Source: Panagrolaimus kolymaensis (Eukaryota; Nematoda; Chromadorea; Rhabditida; Panagrolaimidae). From it: DNA of 64,000 nt. The stretch covers positions 186,001-250,000 of the forward strand of contig JAJQJQ010000041.1 of NCBI GenBank assembly GCA_028622995.1. Reading direction: 5' to 3'. The notes under the pieces are model-generated. The model saw only the letters and a program-made list of their open reading frames with translations, did not search any database and was not told the DNA's origin. Below, piece by piece: positions 23,990-38,200 of this stretch. Position numbers and translations under genes: made by a program. Numbering within the stretch: the stretch's first letter is position 1; the number at the start of each line of letters is the position of its first letter.

Positions 23990-26900
23990 TTTCTTCGCAA
24001 TAAATTTTTTTTCATTTTCTCATTTCTCCAAAAAAAAATTTTGTCTTTACTGCTTCATCCCATTTTTTCCTTTTTCCCCCTTTTCTATTTTTTCCCTTCT
24101 CAAACCCCGCAAATTCTCTTCTTCATTTCCATATTTAGAATATTTAAAACATGAGAAAGAAGAAAAAAATTAATAAAATAAGATAGAAAACCCTTTTTTA
24201 GGGTTTCTCTCTCTCTTTTTTCTTTCTTCTTTAAACTAAACTAAAATAAAAAAATAAAATAATGGAATTTGTCACTCATATTTTTTTTTCTTCCATTTAT
24301 TTTTTTGACTGACTCCAAACATACAAACCCAAAAAAAGAAAATAAAAATAAAAATAAAAACATTTCCGTCTTTTTTTTTGTTGCCTTTGTATATTTTTAT
24401 TTTTTTCTTGTTGGACTTCATCAACTTGTTGATTTTTTTTTTGTTTTGAAAAAAACAAATTCAATGTCAAATTTATTTTTCAAATTTAGTTTCCCGAAAG
24501 GCTCTTTCTTCGCTGAATGCAATTTTTCTTCTCCATTTTTGTTAACGCTCAAATAAATTTTTGTTTTATCCCAGAAAAATAGTTTTATTTTTTTATGATT
24601 GTTAAAATTTAATGAAGCAAATTTTTTTTTGAAGTTTTTATTATTTTTTGATTTTCAAGGAGGAGGCGAAGGAAATGAATTATGATGTAAACTGTTTAAT
24701 CTTGGAAATTTTTTTGCTGGGGTTTTTACTTTTTCTATAATAAAACTGAATAAATTAGAGTAATCTTGGAAGGAGATAAAATAAACTGAGGAGTATCAGA
24801 AATTTTGTTATTTTAATAGCCACCTTATTTTTTATGTAAATTTTTTTACTCTTAAAACTAAAGATTAAAAAACTGGTGAGATATCTATTTTTACGTTCAT
24901 TGTGTTGGCAAAAATCTTTATTTTAATTAACTCATGTTACTGAGAGATAATAAAAATGGGAATTTTTTAAACTGTATTATATTTTAAATACCTAAAGAAA
25001 CACATATCGAAACTTATCGAAATCTTTCGCTACTTTGAAACTGAGCTTCTTTAACTATACTTCATTATTTTAACTTTTTAAAAAAGCTTCATAAACTTTT
25101 AATATTAAAAAAATTGTAACCGGATTCTGTTGATTTTTAATCAAGACATTATAATAACACAAGCTTAAACTATGTTTTCATGATTTTCTTTTTTATTTTA
25201 TTTTTCTTACTCATTGGTTTTACTTAAAACTGCAATTCGTTGATTTAGGTTGAATTATTTGCCTTTTTTTATCCTTTCATATTTTAATATTTAATTTCTA
25301 TCAATCATTTTTTCTCTTTTTTTCTTTAACGAAATCATAAACTGCGGTAATTTAAGGGAAGTGGAGCAGATTGTTGGAAGACCTCTCTAAATATTTTATT
25401 TTTTAACTGTCAAAAGCTGAATCAGTTGCTTTTAATTAACTATCATAAGATTCGGGACTTTCTTATCTTAAATGTAGGTTCGATAGTTTATCATTTTCTA
25501 TTCTATAGTTTTTTTTTTATCTATGACGACACTTTTGTCACTAAAAATAATATTTAAAAAAAAGTTATATTTTGAACTCCACGCAAAAAAATAAAAAAAT
25601 CTTTAAAGAAAGAAACGTATTTTTTTTTTCGTTGTTGTTCGTTACTAACCTTTTTTTAGAAGTTTATTTTCTATTTTAAGAAAAATCTTTGCACGGCAGA
25701 AAAAAAAAGGTTTTTTTTTGTTTTTTTGAATATCTTTTTTCAATATTTTCTTCTTTTTTTGTAAAGAAAAAAAAATAAAAGTAAAAAAAAAAGGAAAAAA
25801 ATTTACGTCATTGCTTCATTGAAAATTTGATTAGTCCCTTCTCTCTCCTTTTTTTTCTTCTCTCGATTCTCAAAACACAACAACTCAGAAAAAAAAAGAA
25901 GTTTGCGTGTTTAAAAGTTTTTTTTCTCTTTTATTTTTCTTTTTTCTGATGTTTGGCAAAAAAGCTTTAGCTGTAATAGCCGAAGTAGTTGTTGTAAAGT
26001 TAGTAAATGTATATTTATTTGTATGCCAAAAACACACAGCAATTAGGTAATTTTTTTGGATGGAGAAAAGAAATAGAAAACTGAAAATAGGATAATTCGT
26101 AGAACTGTTTTTATTTTTCAGATTTTTTTTGTTGAGAAAATAATAAAGGTATAAACTGGATCTCAATTCTGAAGAAGGTTTCTAAAAATATTTCACCAAA
26201 AAGACTTGGTTTTTTCGATCTAAATATCCAAATTTAATTCAAAAACTTTATCGATTTGGCTTTCTCTTTTTAAAATTTTTTATTTATATTTTTTAAACTG
26301 GCAGATAATTTCACAAATTTCTCGAAAATTTGGCAACAACCAACGTTTTTATTTAAATAAAACTGTCTCAGGAGATTTCGTTTAAACTTTTTATAAAAAA
26401 TTATTTGTTTTAAATTGTAAAAAATAGTTAAACTGAGTTACTTAAAAAGATTTGTATTAAATTTATTTTTATGTATTTTTCATTACATTCAAAAATTAAA
26501 ACTGTTGACTTCTTACATATTTTGTATGTCTTTCTATTTTTTTCTTTTTCAAAACTGTCAACATTTGTGTTAAAATTAGGCCATAAGCGAAATTTTATAT
26601 CAATTTTTTGAAGCCCATTATTTTAAAATAAACTGTAAAAATTTTTAATATTTCTTTTATTTTGACATTCAAAACTGTAGGATATAGCCTAATTCAACTT
26701 TATATAATTAAAAAATAATAATATAAAACTGTGTTGTGTTTAAACATATTTGGCAGTTACCAATAGGTTTTTCAATTGATATGAATTTTTGCGAAACTAA
26801 AAAACTGGACTTTTTAGTTTATGCACATTACCTTTTTCTTAAATTTTTATCATTAATTTAAAACTGTATCTTCGGATAACGACAATATTCTATCATTACA

Positions 26901-27700
26901 ATCTTGAAAATAGTCTTACAATTGGCATAAAAAATACCATAGGTTAGAGTAAATTAAAAACTGCATTTTGGGCCGATGTCATAAAAAAAATACAATTTTT
27001 TTTAACATTGAGAAGAATGATACGGTTATAATTAAATTTTTTTCTTCAAAATATTTACTTAGTTTTTATTTTAAATTTGATTCTGTCTTTCATTTGAAAA
27101 ATGGGTATATTTTGAAAATTTGTTTCTTTTTTCATGTCTCTTTTTTTATATAACTGTTGACCATATTTTTGTTGTAATTTCAAATATGATTTATTCTTCT
27201 TTTAATAAGAAATAATGTTATTTTTATAACTGAATAACGGGATAATTGAGGGTTGATCTCCGATAATTTTTTTTCTATTTGACTTTAATTTATTCTAAAA
27301 CTGTAGCAGGAGTTTTATTAATATACAAATAAATATACTGAAAATTTTTTAACTGACCAGTTGAAAACCATAGGGGGTTTAAATTTAGACTTAAAAGAAA
27401 TTTTTAACTGGCTTCAATAGCTTAAAAATTTTTTAAACTTAAATTTTATAAAGAAAAAAATTTTTCTTCGTTATCGGTACTAAAAAAACTGACAGTATCC
27501 GTATCATCAGAAATTTATATTTGAACCTTAATAAAAAAATTTAAACTGACATTGAGTTCAATAAAAAGTTTTTTACACTCTATTTTATTGTAAATTTTTC
27601 CTCCATAAAAAAAGTTTTTTAACGGTTATATGTTTCATAAAAATGAAATTAAAAAAAGAGAATAAAAAAGATATAATTTTATGAAAAAACTGTCTGATAT
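23990..27700. other. Non-coding stretch upstream of egl-8
   Basis: No gene supported. T-rich low-complexity DNA at 23990-24690 and 25410-26075 interrupts the minus-oriented motif array; motif units resume between and after these islands. Confidence 0.55.
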
Positions 27701-27937
27701 TGTTTTCTTTTTTCTTTCTTTTCTATTTGTTTTTGCGTTGTTTCATGCAACCACAACAAAAACATTAAACTAACTCTTCACTCAGTGGACAAATAGGAGG
27801 AAGGGGAGAGGACACTACTGCTGCAGTAGTCTTCGTCCTCGTCGTCATAGCGCAGCAGGAAGAAGAAAAAGGAAGGGATAAAAAAAAAGAAGAAGAGGAG
27901 AGAAAAATAAAAAAAGCTCATCGACTGCTTTTTTGAA

Positions 27938-27967
27938 CGAAACAAAACGAAACAAAACGAAACAAAA
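27938..27967. repeat. Three tandem CGAAACAAAA units
   Basis: Three perfect 10-bp units head to tail, followed by a partial CGGAAACG, inside the presumed egl-8 promoter. Confidence 0.85.
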
Positions 27968-28765
27968 CGGAAACGTAGCCAGCGAGCGAGTCAGTCGTCT
28001 ATCGACAACGACGACGACGCCAGAGGGAGAAAGAGAAAGAACGAAAGAGAGCCAACTAACCCAGCAACGCGCGAAAAAAAGCAACAAAAAAAAAAGACAG
28101 AGGACAGAGAAATAATATTTTAAAAAAAGAGGACGAGTGAGTGTGCTGCTGCGTATGATGAGAAATTTGTTTACTTCGGAGTTTTATTTTTTTCCCCAAC
28201 AAAATAAAAAAAAAAAGGACAAATCCTTGCAATGGCGGAAAAAAACTGAGTGAGCGCGAAAATATTTTTATATGTATGTATACTTTTTTTCTTGCTCGAT
28301 TTCTATTTTGTTTTTTTAACTAAAGTGTGTGACATCGCTTTCTTTGCGGGTTTAAAACCTTTTTTTGTTTTATTGTTTTTTAAACTGAATTTTGTTTTAC
28401 CCAAACGTGAATTGGCTTTTTTGTTTTCGTGTTTTTTTCACATTCGTCTTAAACCATTATTTGTTTTTTTAAACTGAGCCTTCAAATTTTTGTTTTTTTC
28501 AGATTTCTCAACGATTTTTTTAGTTATTTTTTCGCCGTAGATTTAATTATTATTATTTAAATTTATATTTACATATTTCTCAATTTTTAATATTGTAAAA
28601 AAAGAAAAACATTCCCTCCAAATATACTTTTTTGGATTTTATTTGATTTTTAATTTAACTGGAAGTTTTCAACAATTTTCGAAACAAACAAATTCGATTT
28701 ACAAATTTCATAATTCTGGCTGCTTTAATTAAATATTTTTTTGGTTTAATTCTTTGTATTCAAGC

Positions 28766-28795
28766 CGGCCGTCCTTAATAAAAAAGGAGCGGCCG
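28766..28795 (+). promoter_or_regulatory. GC-rich hairpin just upstream of the egl-8 start
   Basis: CGGCCGTCCTT pairs with AAGGAGCGGCCG (one bulged G), giving an 11-bp stem with a 7-base AT loop, ending 36 bases before the ATG at 28832. Such a GC-rich block is exceptional in this AT-rich DNA. If it lies in the 5' UTR it could slow scanning; that is inference. Confidence 0.45.
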
Positions 28796-28831
28796 AGCAC
28801 CCATAAATCAATAATAAATCAATAAATAATT

Positions 28832-29277
28832 ATGCCAAAAGAATATAATTTTAAATTTTGTTCATCCATTCCAAAACTATTATTGGAAGGTGATACCTTT
28901 GATCGATATGATGATGAAACATGCACCTTGGATATTGGATGCTTTGTTAAATTTGAAGAAAGTGGATTTTATATTGTTTGGGAACCCAAAAGCAAAGATG
29001 CGGGTTTATTAGATATTTCACAAATTTGGGAAGCTCGCCAGTCAGGAACAATAAAAGATGCAAAAATTATTTTTGATTTGGAACAACGTCCAACGAAAGA
29101 AAGTGTGGAGGATCGAACGATTTGGATTACATATGGATGGGATATAGTTACAGTGAATTCATTATTTTTAATTGCAAAATCTGCTCAAATTGCTAAAGAT
29201 TGGAGGGATGGAATAAATAGTATTGTGCATAATTATAAATTAAGACATGCATGTCCCACCACGGCTTTACAGAAACA
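28832..29277 (+). CDS. egl-8: egl-8 exon 1: N-terminal PH domain
   Basis: Starts [20 protein letters not shown] and runs through the PLC-beta type PH domain (about residues 10-148), which contacts Rac and membranes in the family. The ATG is chosen because it opens the conserved N terminus and the sequence before it is stop-rich UTR. The donor after AAACA is GTAAGT. Confidence 0.9.
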
Positions 29278-32200
29278 GTAAGTTATTCTTTTTATATTTA
29301 AAATAAAACTGGAGTCAAACTTCTGGGTAAAAAACCACAAAACGTCTTTAAATATAATATTGATTTTTTAAACTGCGGTTTGATTTGGCTTTTTGGATTC
29401 AAAGTTCTCATTAAACTTTTACAGAATAATTAGTAATTTTTTTAATTGCGGGTTTTTACAATAAAACGATACTCTCTTTACAAAAAAAGTTTTAATTTTA
29501 AAGAAATGAAAAAAGAGAAACTGTATTTTAATTTAAAAAAATGTTTGTTGGAAAATTTTTGGAATATAAAAAAACAAAATAAAATAATTAGATTTTTATA
29601 AAACAGACGTAAAAAACTGAATTCACTAAAACGAATTTGTGTGAAAAGACAAATATTATTTCGTCCATTAATTAAATTTAATAATACAATCTTTTGAACT
29701 GATATCGATTATTTAATTTGATTCAAGAGTTTGTTTGTTAAACTTCTTCAAAAAAAAATTATTAATATTTTAACACTGCGCTGAACGAAAATATTAAGCC
29801 TTAGAAAAGGGTAAAAAAAAAACTGATATGATATTTATAACACGGCTTGTTGCAAGAATGAGTGCATTTTTTTATATTAAATTTATTTTTATTTTTAAAA
29901 CTGAGATCCGTTGTTTGGGTTTGTTCAAATTAAAGAAGGCATTAAACTGCAGGAGGTGATCAATTACTGTTTTTTTAAACTGAATATAATTAGGACGCGT
30001 CCTGAAATCTTACAAAAGCTTTTAATTTTAAGAAAGAAATAAAAGAGAAAAATGAAAGTTTTTATTTTTCGGAAAAACTTTAAAAAATAAACTGTATCAG
30101 TATTTGATCTTCGGATAACTAACTGTTCAAAAGTATTTTTTTCAATAAAATAATAAACTGCAGCAAGATTTATTTTTTTATTTATGAATTAATTGCAAAA
30201 ATAAATAAACTGTAAAAAAATTTATTATTTATTCAAGCAAGCATTCAATTATATTTTTTTGCATAGTTATTAAAACTGCTATATAATTTTTAAGCCTTAA
30301 CTATTTTTCTCCAAAACAACGATAAAGGCTTTTCACTATTAATAAATAAAAAGAAAAAAACTGCGACTGGATTTGGGAAACGGCAAGTTTCTTGAAGTTC
30401 AAACAACAACAAAAAAATTTACTGCATTAAATTGCTGATGGTTGACCAAATTATTTAAAATAAAGAACTAAAAATTTATAAACTGTGGTAGTTTTAAGTT
30501 GGGGGCTAATCTAAGCAATATTCATGCATCAAAAGGCTTTTTAAAAGTGCGTAATAAAATTTTAACTGTTACTTGAGAGAATTTTATAACAAAAAAAAAA
30601 CTGAATTAGAAGTTGCAATTGAGTTTTCCTACATTTAAATATTAAAACTGTGCTTCTTTTTTTATTTGATACTTTTAATTTAAAGTAAAGAATTTTTAAA
30701 AAATAAACTGTTTTTAGCATTATGTTATTATATTGTATTTTTCAAAAAAAATTTAAACAAAAAACATAAATATTTGGTTATTAAAAAAATTTAAAACTGT
30801 TCAGCGTTGTTTTTATGGGGACAGAATTTCGCTTTTTAAAATAATTTTAAAACTGTATTCTTTATTTTTGGCAATTTCAGTTGGCGTTCATTATGCCTTG
30901 CAACGAATGATCGAGGAAAGATACCCCTTCGAAATATAATTAAAACATTTTCAAGTGGAAAACCTGAACGCATGGTTCATAAATGCTTGACTGATTTGGG
31001 TTTAGCTGGAGATAAGGTAAGTTCAAAACTGTCTTGATGTTTCTTTGATGTTGTAAACCCATTGTAAAAATTATTTTTATTTTTGATTTTTTTTACCCAA
31101 TTTTTTTTAACTGTTTTCATTAATTTTTGATTTTTGTGAATTATTTTTTGTATTTGTGGTTGTTAGTTATTTTTTGATTTTTTTACTTTAGTTCATTGTT
31201 CGTCGATTAAATGGTAAATGGTCTAAACGTGTATCAAATGTTTATAAATGTCGTAGTGGTCGAAAGCGTGCTAAAAAGGTTTGAAAATATTCTGTTTTTA
31301 ATTTTTTTATATTTAAAAAATTTGTTAGTGTGGTTTTCAAAAAGTTTTGTGATTTTTTGGTTTATCGATTTTTTTTGAGTTTTTTTTATTTAAATGTCCC
31401 CTAATTTATTTAATTGTTATTTTTTTAGGAAAGAGAAGAGCTGGATGTATCATTATTTACATTTGAAAAATTTTTGAGATTATATCATAAAATTTGCCCC
31501 AGAACTGATGTGCAAGAACTTTTCGTTAAATTGTAAGTTAATATTTAAAGAAATTTTTAAACTGAGAGCAGCTGCAAAATTTTTTAAAAAATAATTCAAA
31601 AATTTCTCATTTTTTGATTTTTTTTTAAAAAAGAAATTAAGTTTTAAAAATCGATAAAAACTGAATTCTCTTTTTGAAGGTTTTATTACAGCAACAATTT
31701 CATGCTTTTTGGAAAATTTCTAAATTGTCGTTTAAAAGGGTACAAAAAAATTAGAAATTTTCTTCTTTTTATAATTGCCTGATTTATTAAAGAAACAGTA
31801 AAGGAAATAAAAAAAAATATTTAAAATATTGTTTTTTTACTTATTATAACTGTCTTCAATCGTACGTCGTTTCCTTCATGAATATTAAATAATTTCAATT
31901 TATTTAAAAAAAAAACCCTTTTTTTGGTTAATTAATTAGATTCTTTAACTGGCTTCATAATAAAAAAACTTTTAAATCATATTTTAAATGCGGAAAAAAA
32001 CTGGGAATAATAATAAATTCCTTAGATTTTATAAAATAAAAATATTATAAAAAACTGTGCTCCAAATTGATTAATTTTAATAAAATAAAAAACATTATTA
32101 ACTGTGTGAACATAAATATTTCTTGAAACTGAGACATATTATTTGTTTTTTCAGATCAGGACAAAAAGAATATTTGACTCGAGATAAATTAATAACATTT

Positions 32201-35200
32201 TTAAATGATGAACAACGAGATTTAAGATTAAATGAAATATTATTTCCATATTTTGATAATGCAAGAGCGGATAAATTAATTGCTAAATATGAAACGGATG
32301 AAAGTTATATTGCTCAAGGTAAGAATTTTATTATTGGGGATAGGGTTGTCGAATTTCCCCGGAAATAGGAAAATGGGGAAAATTCAGGGGAAATTTCCCG
32401 GGAAATCTTTTTTGACAACCATAATTGGGGAGGAAAGAGATATATTAAACTGCATCAACTTGAATTAGATTTTAGTGAGATCAAACTGATATGCTTTTTG
32501 ATTGAGTTATTAAAAGCTTTTCAATTAAAAAAAAAACTGGCGCCTGATAAGCTATTTGTAAAACAACAAAACTGTATTGAATAATATTTTTGTTGTTACC
32601 ATTTAAAAAAGAAAAGAATAAAAGTTGGTTAAAAAAACTGAGGTTTAAGTTTAAAGATATATTGCGTTAATCAAAGCAAAGTTGTTTATTATAATTTATA
32701 ACTGTTGAGTTTTTTGGTCAATGGTGGCTTTAAATTATTAGTGTGTTAAAATTAAAATATAACTGTGTTGATTGAAACCATTAAGACTTTTCATAAAGGT
32801 TTAAACTGTCTATTCAAAAGATTTTTGAATTAAAAAAACTTTAAACTGCATAAATTATTATCGTGCATAGTTTAAGACGACATAAAAATAATAAAAATTG
32901 CAATCAGTTCAATTTAAAACTGATAATTTTTTGGAAAAAATATAGCTACAAAGAATTTTGATTCAGCAACCAAATCAGGTGTCTTTTTTATTTAAATGCA
33001 AATAAATTTTTAATAATTTGACGATATAATCATAATAATTTCCAAAATAAACTGAGTCGCATGATAGTTCGACAAAAATACTTAAAACTGTTCCAAGATT
33101 TCTTTTTGTTTAAAAAAAAGGAAAGTTTTTACATTCCAAAAATTTTTAAACTGTTTCGTTAGGCAAACATGTTGGAACAATATTTAGCCCAATCAAAATT
33201 TAAAAAAATAACTGGAATAAAAGAAATATTCTTTACTTTTTTTCAGTGAATAAAAAACTGAATTAAGACCACTTTCATTTTAATATTATAAAAACTGTAA
33301 AAAACGTGGAATAATTTTGATAACAAAAAATTATAACCTTTTTGGTGATAAAATAACTGGTCATGGAATGCATAAGTGAGCTACAAATCAACTATTTTTT
33401 TTTAAATTAAAATAAACTTTAACTGCACATCAATAAAAATCAGCAATGAATATTATGGATTCTAAATGATATAAAAGTTTCATCGTAATCGAAATAAACT
33501 GCAGCGATTTTTCTTAATAATTAAAAAAAAGAAAAGAAAATACTTTTCAATTAAAATTTTTTTTAAACTGTTTCATCTTTTTTTTTTATTATATAAAAAA
33601 CCATACTAATAATTTATTTTTATAGGTAAAATGTCGGGTGATGGATTCTTGCGATTTTTAATGTCCGATGAAAATTCCCCGGTATTTCTTGATCGAACTG
33701 AAAGATATCAAGATATGGATCAACCCTTGTGCCATTATTATATTAATTCTTCACATAATACTTATCTTTCGGGAAGGCAATATGGCGGGAAATCTTCAAC
33801 AGAAATTTATCGACAAGTCCTTCTTTCCGGTTGTCGATGCGTGGAATTGGATGCATGGGATCGAGAAAATGAACCCATCATCACTCATGGAAAAGCAATG
33901 TGCACAGATGTTTCATTTAAAGAAGTATTATATCAAATTCGAGATACAGCATTTCTTCGAACTGATTTCCCAGTAATTTTATCATTTGAAAATCATTGCT
34001 CTAAATCAAATCAATTGAAAATGGCAAAATATTGTATGGAAGTTTTTGGGGATATGTTATTAACTAAACCATTGGATGATTTTCCCGTGAGTTTTTTAAA
34101 AGCAAAAATTTAATACAAAAAATTAATAACAAAAACTGAATTTTTTGGGCTTTTTTGATTTAATAAATGAGAAAGCTTTTGGGTGGAGAATGGAAATATT
34201 AACTGCTGAGACTGACTAACTTGTGATTAAAGCAAATATTTATCCTTAACTTTAGATTTTTATTTATAAAACTGCATAGATATAAAACTTAATGTAAACT
34301 ATTTTTTCAAATCTAAAAAAAATTAAAACTGTCGTCAGGAGTTTTTGAATTGCAATATTTTCAAAATTCAAGTTATTTCAATAAAAACTGTGAGTTACAT
34401 TCAGCGATTGTTTAAATAAATAATTACATAGAACTGGATTTGTGAATCAATGAGTTTTATTATTTTTTGTATATAAGATAAATTTATTTGATAGAAAATT
34501 TTGTTCATTCTAAAATATAGCGAGGTATCAAGATTTTTTTTAATAAACTGAAAAGATAAAATTGATGATTAGTCAAATTAGTCATTTAAAACTGGTACCC
34601 AATTAATAGGATTGATTTACAAAATTTCAAAAAAAAACTGTTTTCGTACGTGGTTTTCTTCATTTTTGATTTTAACTGTAATCAACGACTCTGTTAAATC
34701 TTTGTTTATTTATATAAACTGTAAAAGGATAACCCACGCTGCATTTTTTAAAGCTTATTTTCATTTAAATAATATTTAACCGTACACTCTTCAACCACCG
34801 CATAAATAAATTAATATTAAAAAAAACTGTTCTTCCTTCCCCAAATGAAATACCTAAAAGCAATTAAACGTTTTTTAAATGACCTTCGTGAACGTGGATC
34901 ATAGAAAAAACTGTATTCTTATAATCAAAACTACGCTTCAAAAAATAAAAGAAGACTTAATTCTTGAAGTAAATTTGCAAAAAAAAAAAATATATATTTA
35001 AAACAGATTTTGGATCATCTTGGTGTATGTTTAAAAATTATAATTATTAAAACCAAAAGAGTAAAAGCATTTATTTATTTTCTTTTTATGAATAAACTGG
35101 CAGCGTTGTTTTACGTTAAAATTTTTTCATTAAGAAAAAAATATTTTAAAAATTATAAACTGAGTTAAGCTTTAACCATTTTTTGGATTTAAGTATCCTA

Positions 35201-38200
35201 TTTTTGGAATAAAGAAAAATAACTGAGATTTACATACATTGCAAAGTAGCTTATTTGGTAATAAACCCACTATAAAAACTGCATCTCCAATGAATAAATT
35301 TTAAAAACTGCAACATAAAAAAGTGTTCCATATAAAATAAACTGCAACGTAAAAATGACATCTTTTTCAACATCTTTAAAATCATAAAAAAAATTTATTT
35401 TAAATTTAAAACTGATTGTTGAGGTATTTTTGACAGAGCACTAAAGTCAAGCATTTCTTTTAAAACTGGCCATTTTTAAATTTAGAGGAAATAATAGTTT
35501 AAAAAAAATTAAATTCGAATCAAAAATTAAAAAACTGTTAAGATTTTCTTTGATGAAAATAAATATTTGGTAAAAGTTAACTGTCTCGGATAATCATATT
35601 ATAATATTTGTTTAAAAATAACATAGCTTCCAAATTTTGATTTCACAAAATAAAAAAAAAGCTGATGTGAATGTTGAAAAGGAGAAATAAAATAAATAAT
35701 ATATATTTACTTTTTTGGATAAAGAAAAAAACTGTTTATTACTTATAAAAAATTCATATCATTTCAGCTTGAACCAGGCGTGCCTTTGCCTTCACCAAAT
35801 CGATTGAGAAGAAAAATATTAATTAAAAATAAACGATTGAAACTCGAAGTTGAAAGGCATCAACTCGATCAATTTATAAGAGAGGGTCGACTCGATGAAG
35901 ATGATGATTTTCTTGAAACTCCCGAAGTTGTTGGAGAAGATGCGGTGGTAGTTCGTAAGTTTTTAAAGGCTAAAATTTAACTGTATACAAAAATTAAGAG
36001 AATATTAACATTTTTTACATTTATTTTTGCTTACAATTTTTTTTATTATTGCAAAAACACATTTTTTTAATCAACATTTTTTTTATTGCCGGTTTGCATT
36101 TTTAAATTTTTTTATTTTACACTTTTTGCTTCTCTATTTTTTATAATTAAAAAAACTGGCTCATCATTTTTTTTTTTGGATAATATTCTGGGTTTTTTTT
36201 GGGAAAATTTTTATAAAACGGTTAAATGTCTCAGACATGGAACATCATCACCTTCAACAACATCGTGGATCGCCTCATCAACATTTAGTGGATGAAATGA
36301 TGTTAATTGGAACGAGCGATGATGAATATGAATCTTCACAATCACAACAAAATCAACACCATCGAAATAATTCAGGACATGGTGGAGGAGGAGGTGGACA
36401 AGCCCAATCTCCATCCACCACAACTTCTGGAATCGTTTCTCAATCATATAGTGGCAGTGGAATAGCCTCTTCAGGAGGAGTGTTTTCATCGTCATGGTTT
36501 TCAAGTGGCCGATTAACTCCATCCAGCAGTCGATCCCTTCAAGGTGGAGGAGGAGGCGGCGGAAGCGGTGGTGGGGGTGGAGGATCATCTTCAAGAAATT
36601 CCTCCAGAAATTCATCCCCAAGAAATTCCATTGATTCCAGATCTTTGCTGCTCGCAGCTTTTGATTCTAGAAGACAAAAATTCGCGAAAGAACATTCCCT
36701 CAAAGCTTCGCAAGATTTGGGAACTCCAACTACAACAACTTCAGGTGGAGGAGGCGGAATTGGAATTCCACAAAGTTCATCCATCATTGCTGGAATGGAT
36801 CGCTCAAATTCATCGAAATCAATTGGAAGATCTCCAAGATTTCCATTTCGATCTATGACTTCTTCAGTTAAATCTAATTCAACCTCATCTCCTCCAACAT
36901 CATCTCGACCTCCAACAGCTCAAGGTTCGGATACTATTATTTGTCAATAATCGTCAGTTTAGTTCAGTTCAGTTGTCGTCGTTTCTATTCTTCCAAAAAA
37001 CTGAAATTTCATGTGTCCTGGGTTTATTTTTTCTCATCCCAATGTTTTTAAAAAAAACCTTAATATATTTTGAGTTACTTCTTACTCTATCTCTTTCTAT
37101 TTTCCTCTCACCACGAATGTTTTATTTTTATTTTTGATAATTCACTGCACTTTTTGAGTTGGAACAGTTTCTTTAGAATTTTATTTAAATTTGTTTGTCT
37201 TTTTGCACGTTGTTTGATTTTTAAATTTTTTTTACTGCACCAAACAATACTCCTCTGAACTATTCTCTTTTTTTTATTTTTTAACATTTTTTAAAATCTT
37301 TTAACTGCAAACATTTTATTTTTTTTTGTTTTTTAAAGAAAAAAAGGGATTTAAAAAAAGGCAAAGTTTGAGTGAGAAAAAACTGTGTTGAATTGTATGA
37401 TCGTAACCTTCAATCTTTTGAAATAAAACAAAAAATAACTCTTTTTTTTGAAAACAATTATTTAATTAAAAGAAAATTTAACTGTAGAAGCTGTTCCACC
37501 TTTTTAAACAACTTTTAGGCATTATTTATTAGATAAAGTAACTAAAGGAAACTGTGTTTCAATCTTTTCGTAGACATATTTAGAATTAAAACTGAATATA
37601 AATAATAAAAAGGTTTGGAAAAGTTCAAAAATTTCTTTGAGGTTTTTTGAATTTTATGAAAAAAACAAAACTGTTGCGAGGGGATTCAGTTTGTTAGTTT
37701 TAGTGAAATATAAACTGTCGTCGGATAATATATCCTTTTGGTTGTTGCTTATGAACATAATTTAAAGTATTTTAAAATTTTTGAAAGATTTTTATTTAAA
37801 CAAAACTGATAAATGAGAAAGCCAATGGGAGCCTTATTTTGCAAGGTTATTGTTCCAAAAAAATAAATAATTTTATCAAAAATTTAAAAAAAACTGAATG
37901 CCTTTGTTATATTTAATTCAAAAAATATTTTAGTATTTTTCCAATAAACTGAATACAATTGCTAAATACAATAACAACCATAAATAAAAATCTTCAAACT
38001 TTGCCTTTTTTTTTAAATCCTCTTCACTTTTTCTCTTTCCAACTAATTTTTAATTTACATAAATAAAAGCACAACAAAGTTTTTGTAAATGTTCGTTTTT
38101 GCAGTGCAAAAAAAAAGCTTCAAAAAATTCATTTGAAGCAAATTATTTTTAAACTGAATTATCCAATTTATTGTTTTTCAGCTGGTGATCAACGAGCTCA

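Larger units (their letters stand above)
27700..28831 (+). promoter_or_regulatory. egl-8: Probable egl-8 promoter and 5' untranslated region
   Basis: Base composition changes here: 27780-28160 is clearly richer in G and C than the flanks, with CGTC/GACGAC runs near 27825-27850 and 28000-28020 and a three-unit CGAAACAAAA repeat at 27938-27967. The motif array is absent from about 27690 to 28245. TTTTTTTCAG at 28492-28501 could be a trans-splice acceptor or the end of a 5' UTR intron. The ATG of egl-8 follows at 28832. Promoter identity is inferred from position and composition. Confidence 0.4.

Noticed and set aside
27845..28115. Overlapping frames on both strands in the egl-8 upstream region
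   Set aside because: Simple-sequence composition (CGA/GAC and AAAAC repeats) opens frames on both strands; no domain.
28743..28764. String resembling the start of a spliced leader (GGTTTAATT...)
   Set aside because: Only the first nine bases agree, and it lies just before the egl-8 ATG without an SL RNA donor or Sm site.
36211..36787. Antisense frames over the Gly/Ser-rich exon 8
   Set aside because: Shadows of the low-complexity coding exon of egl-8.
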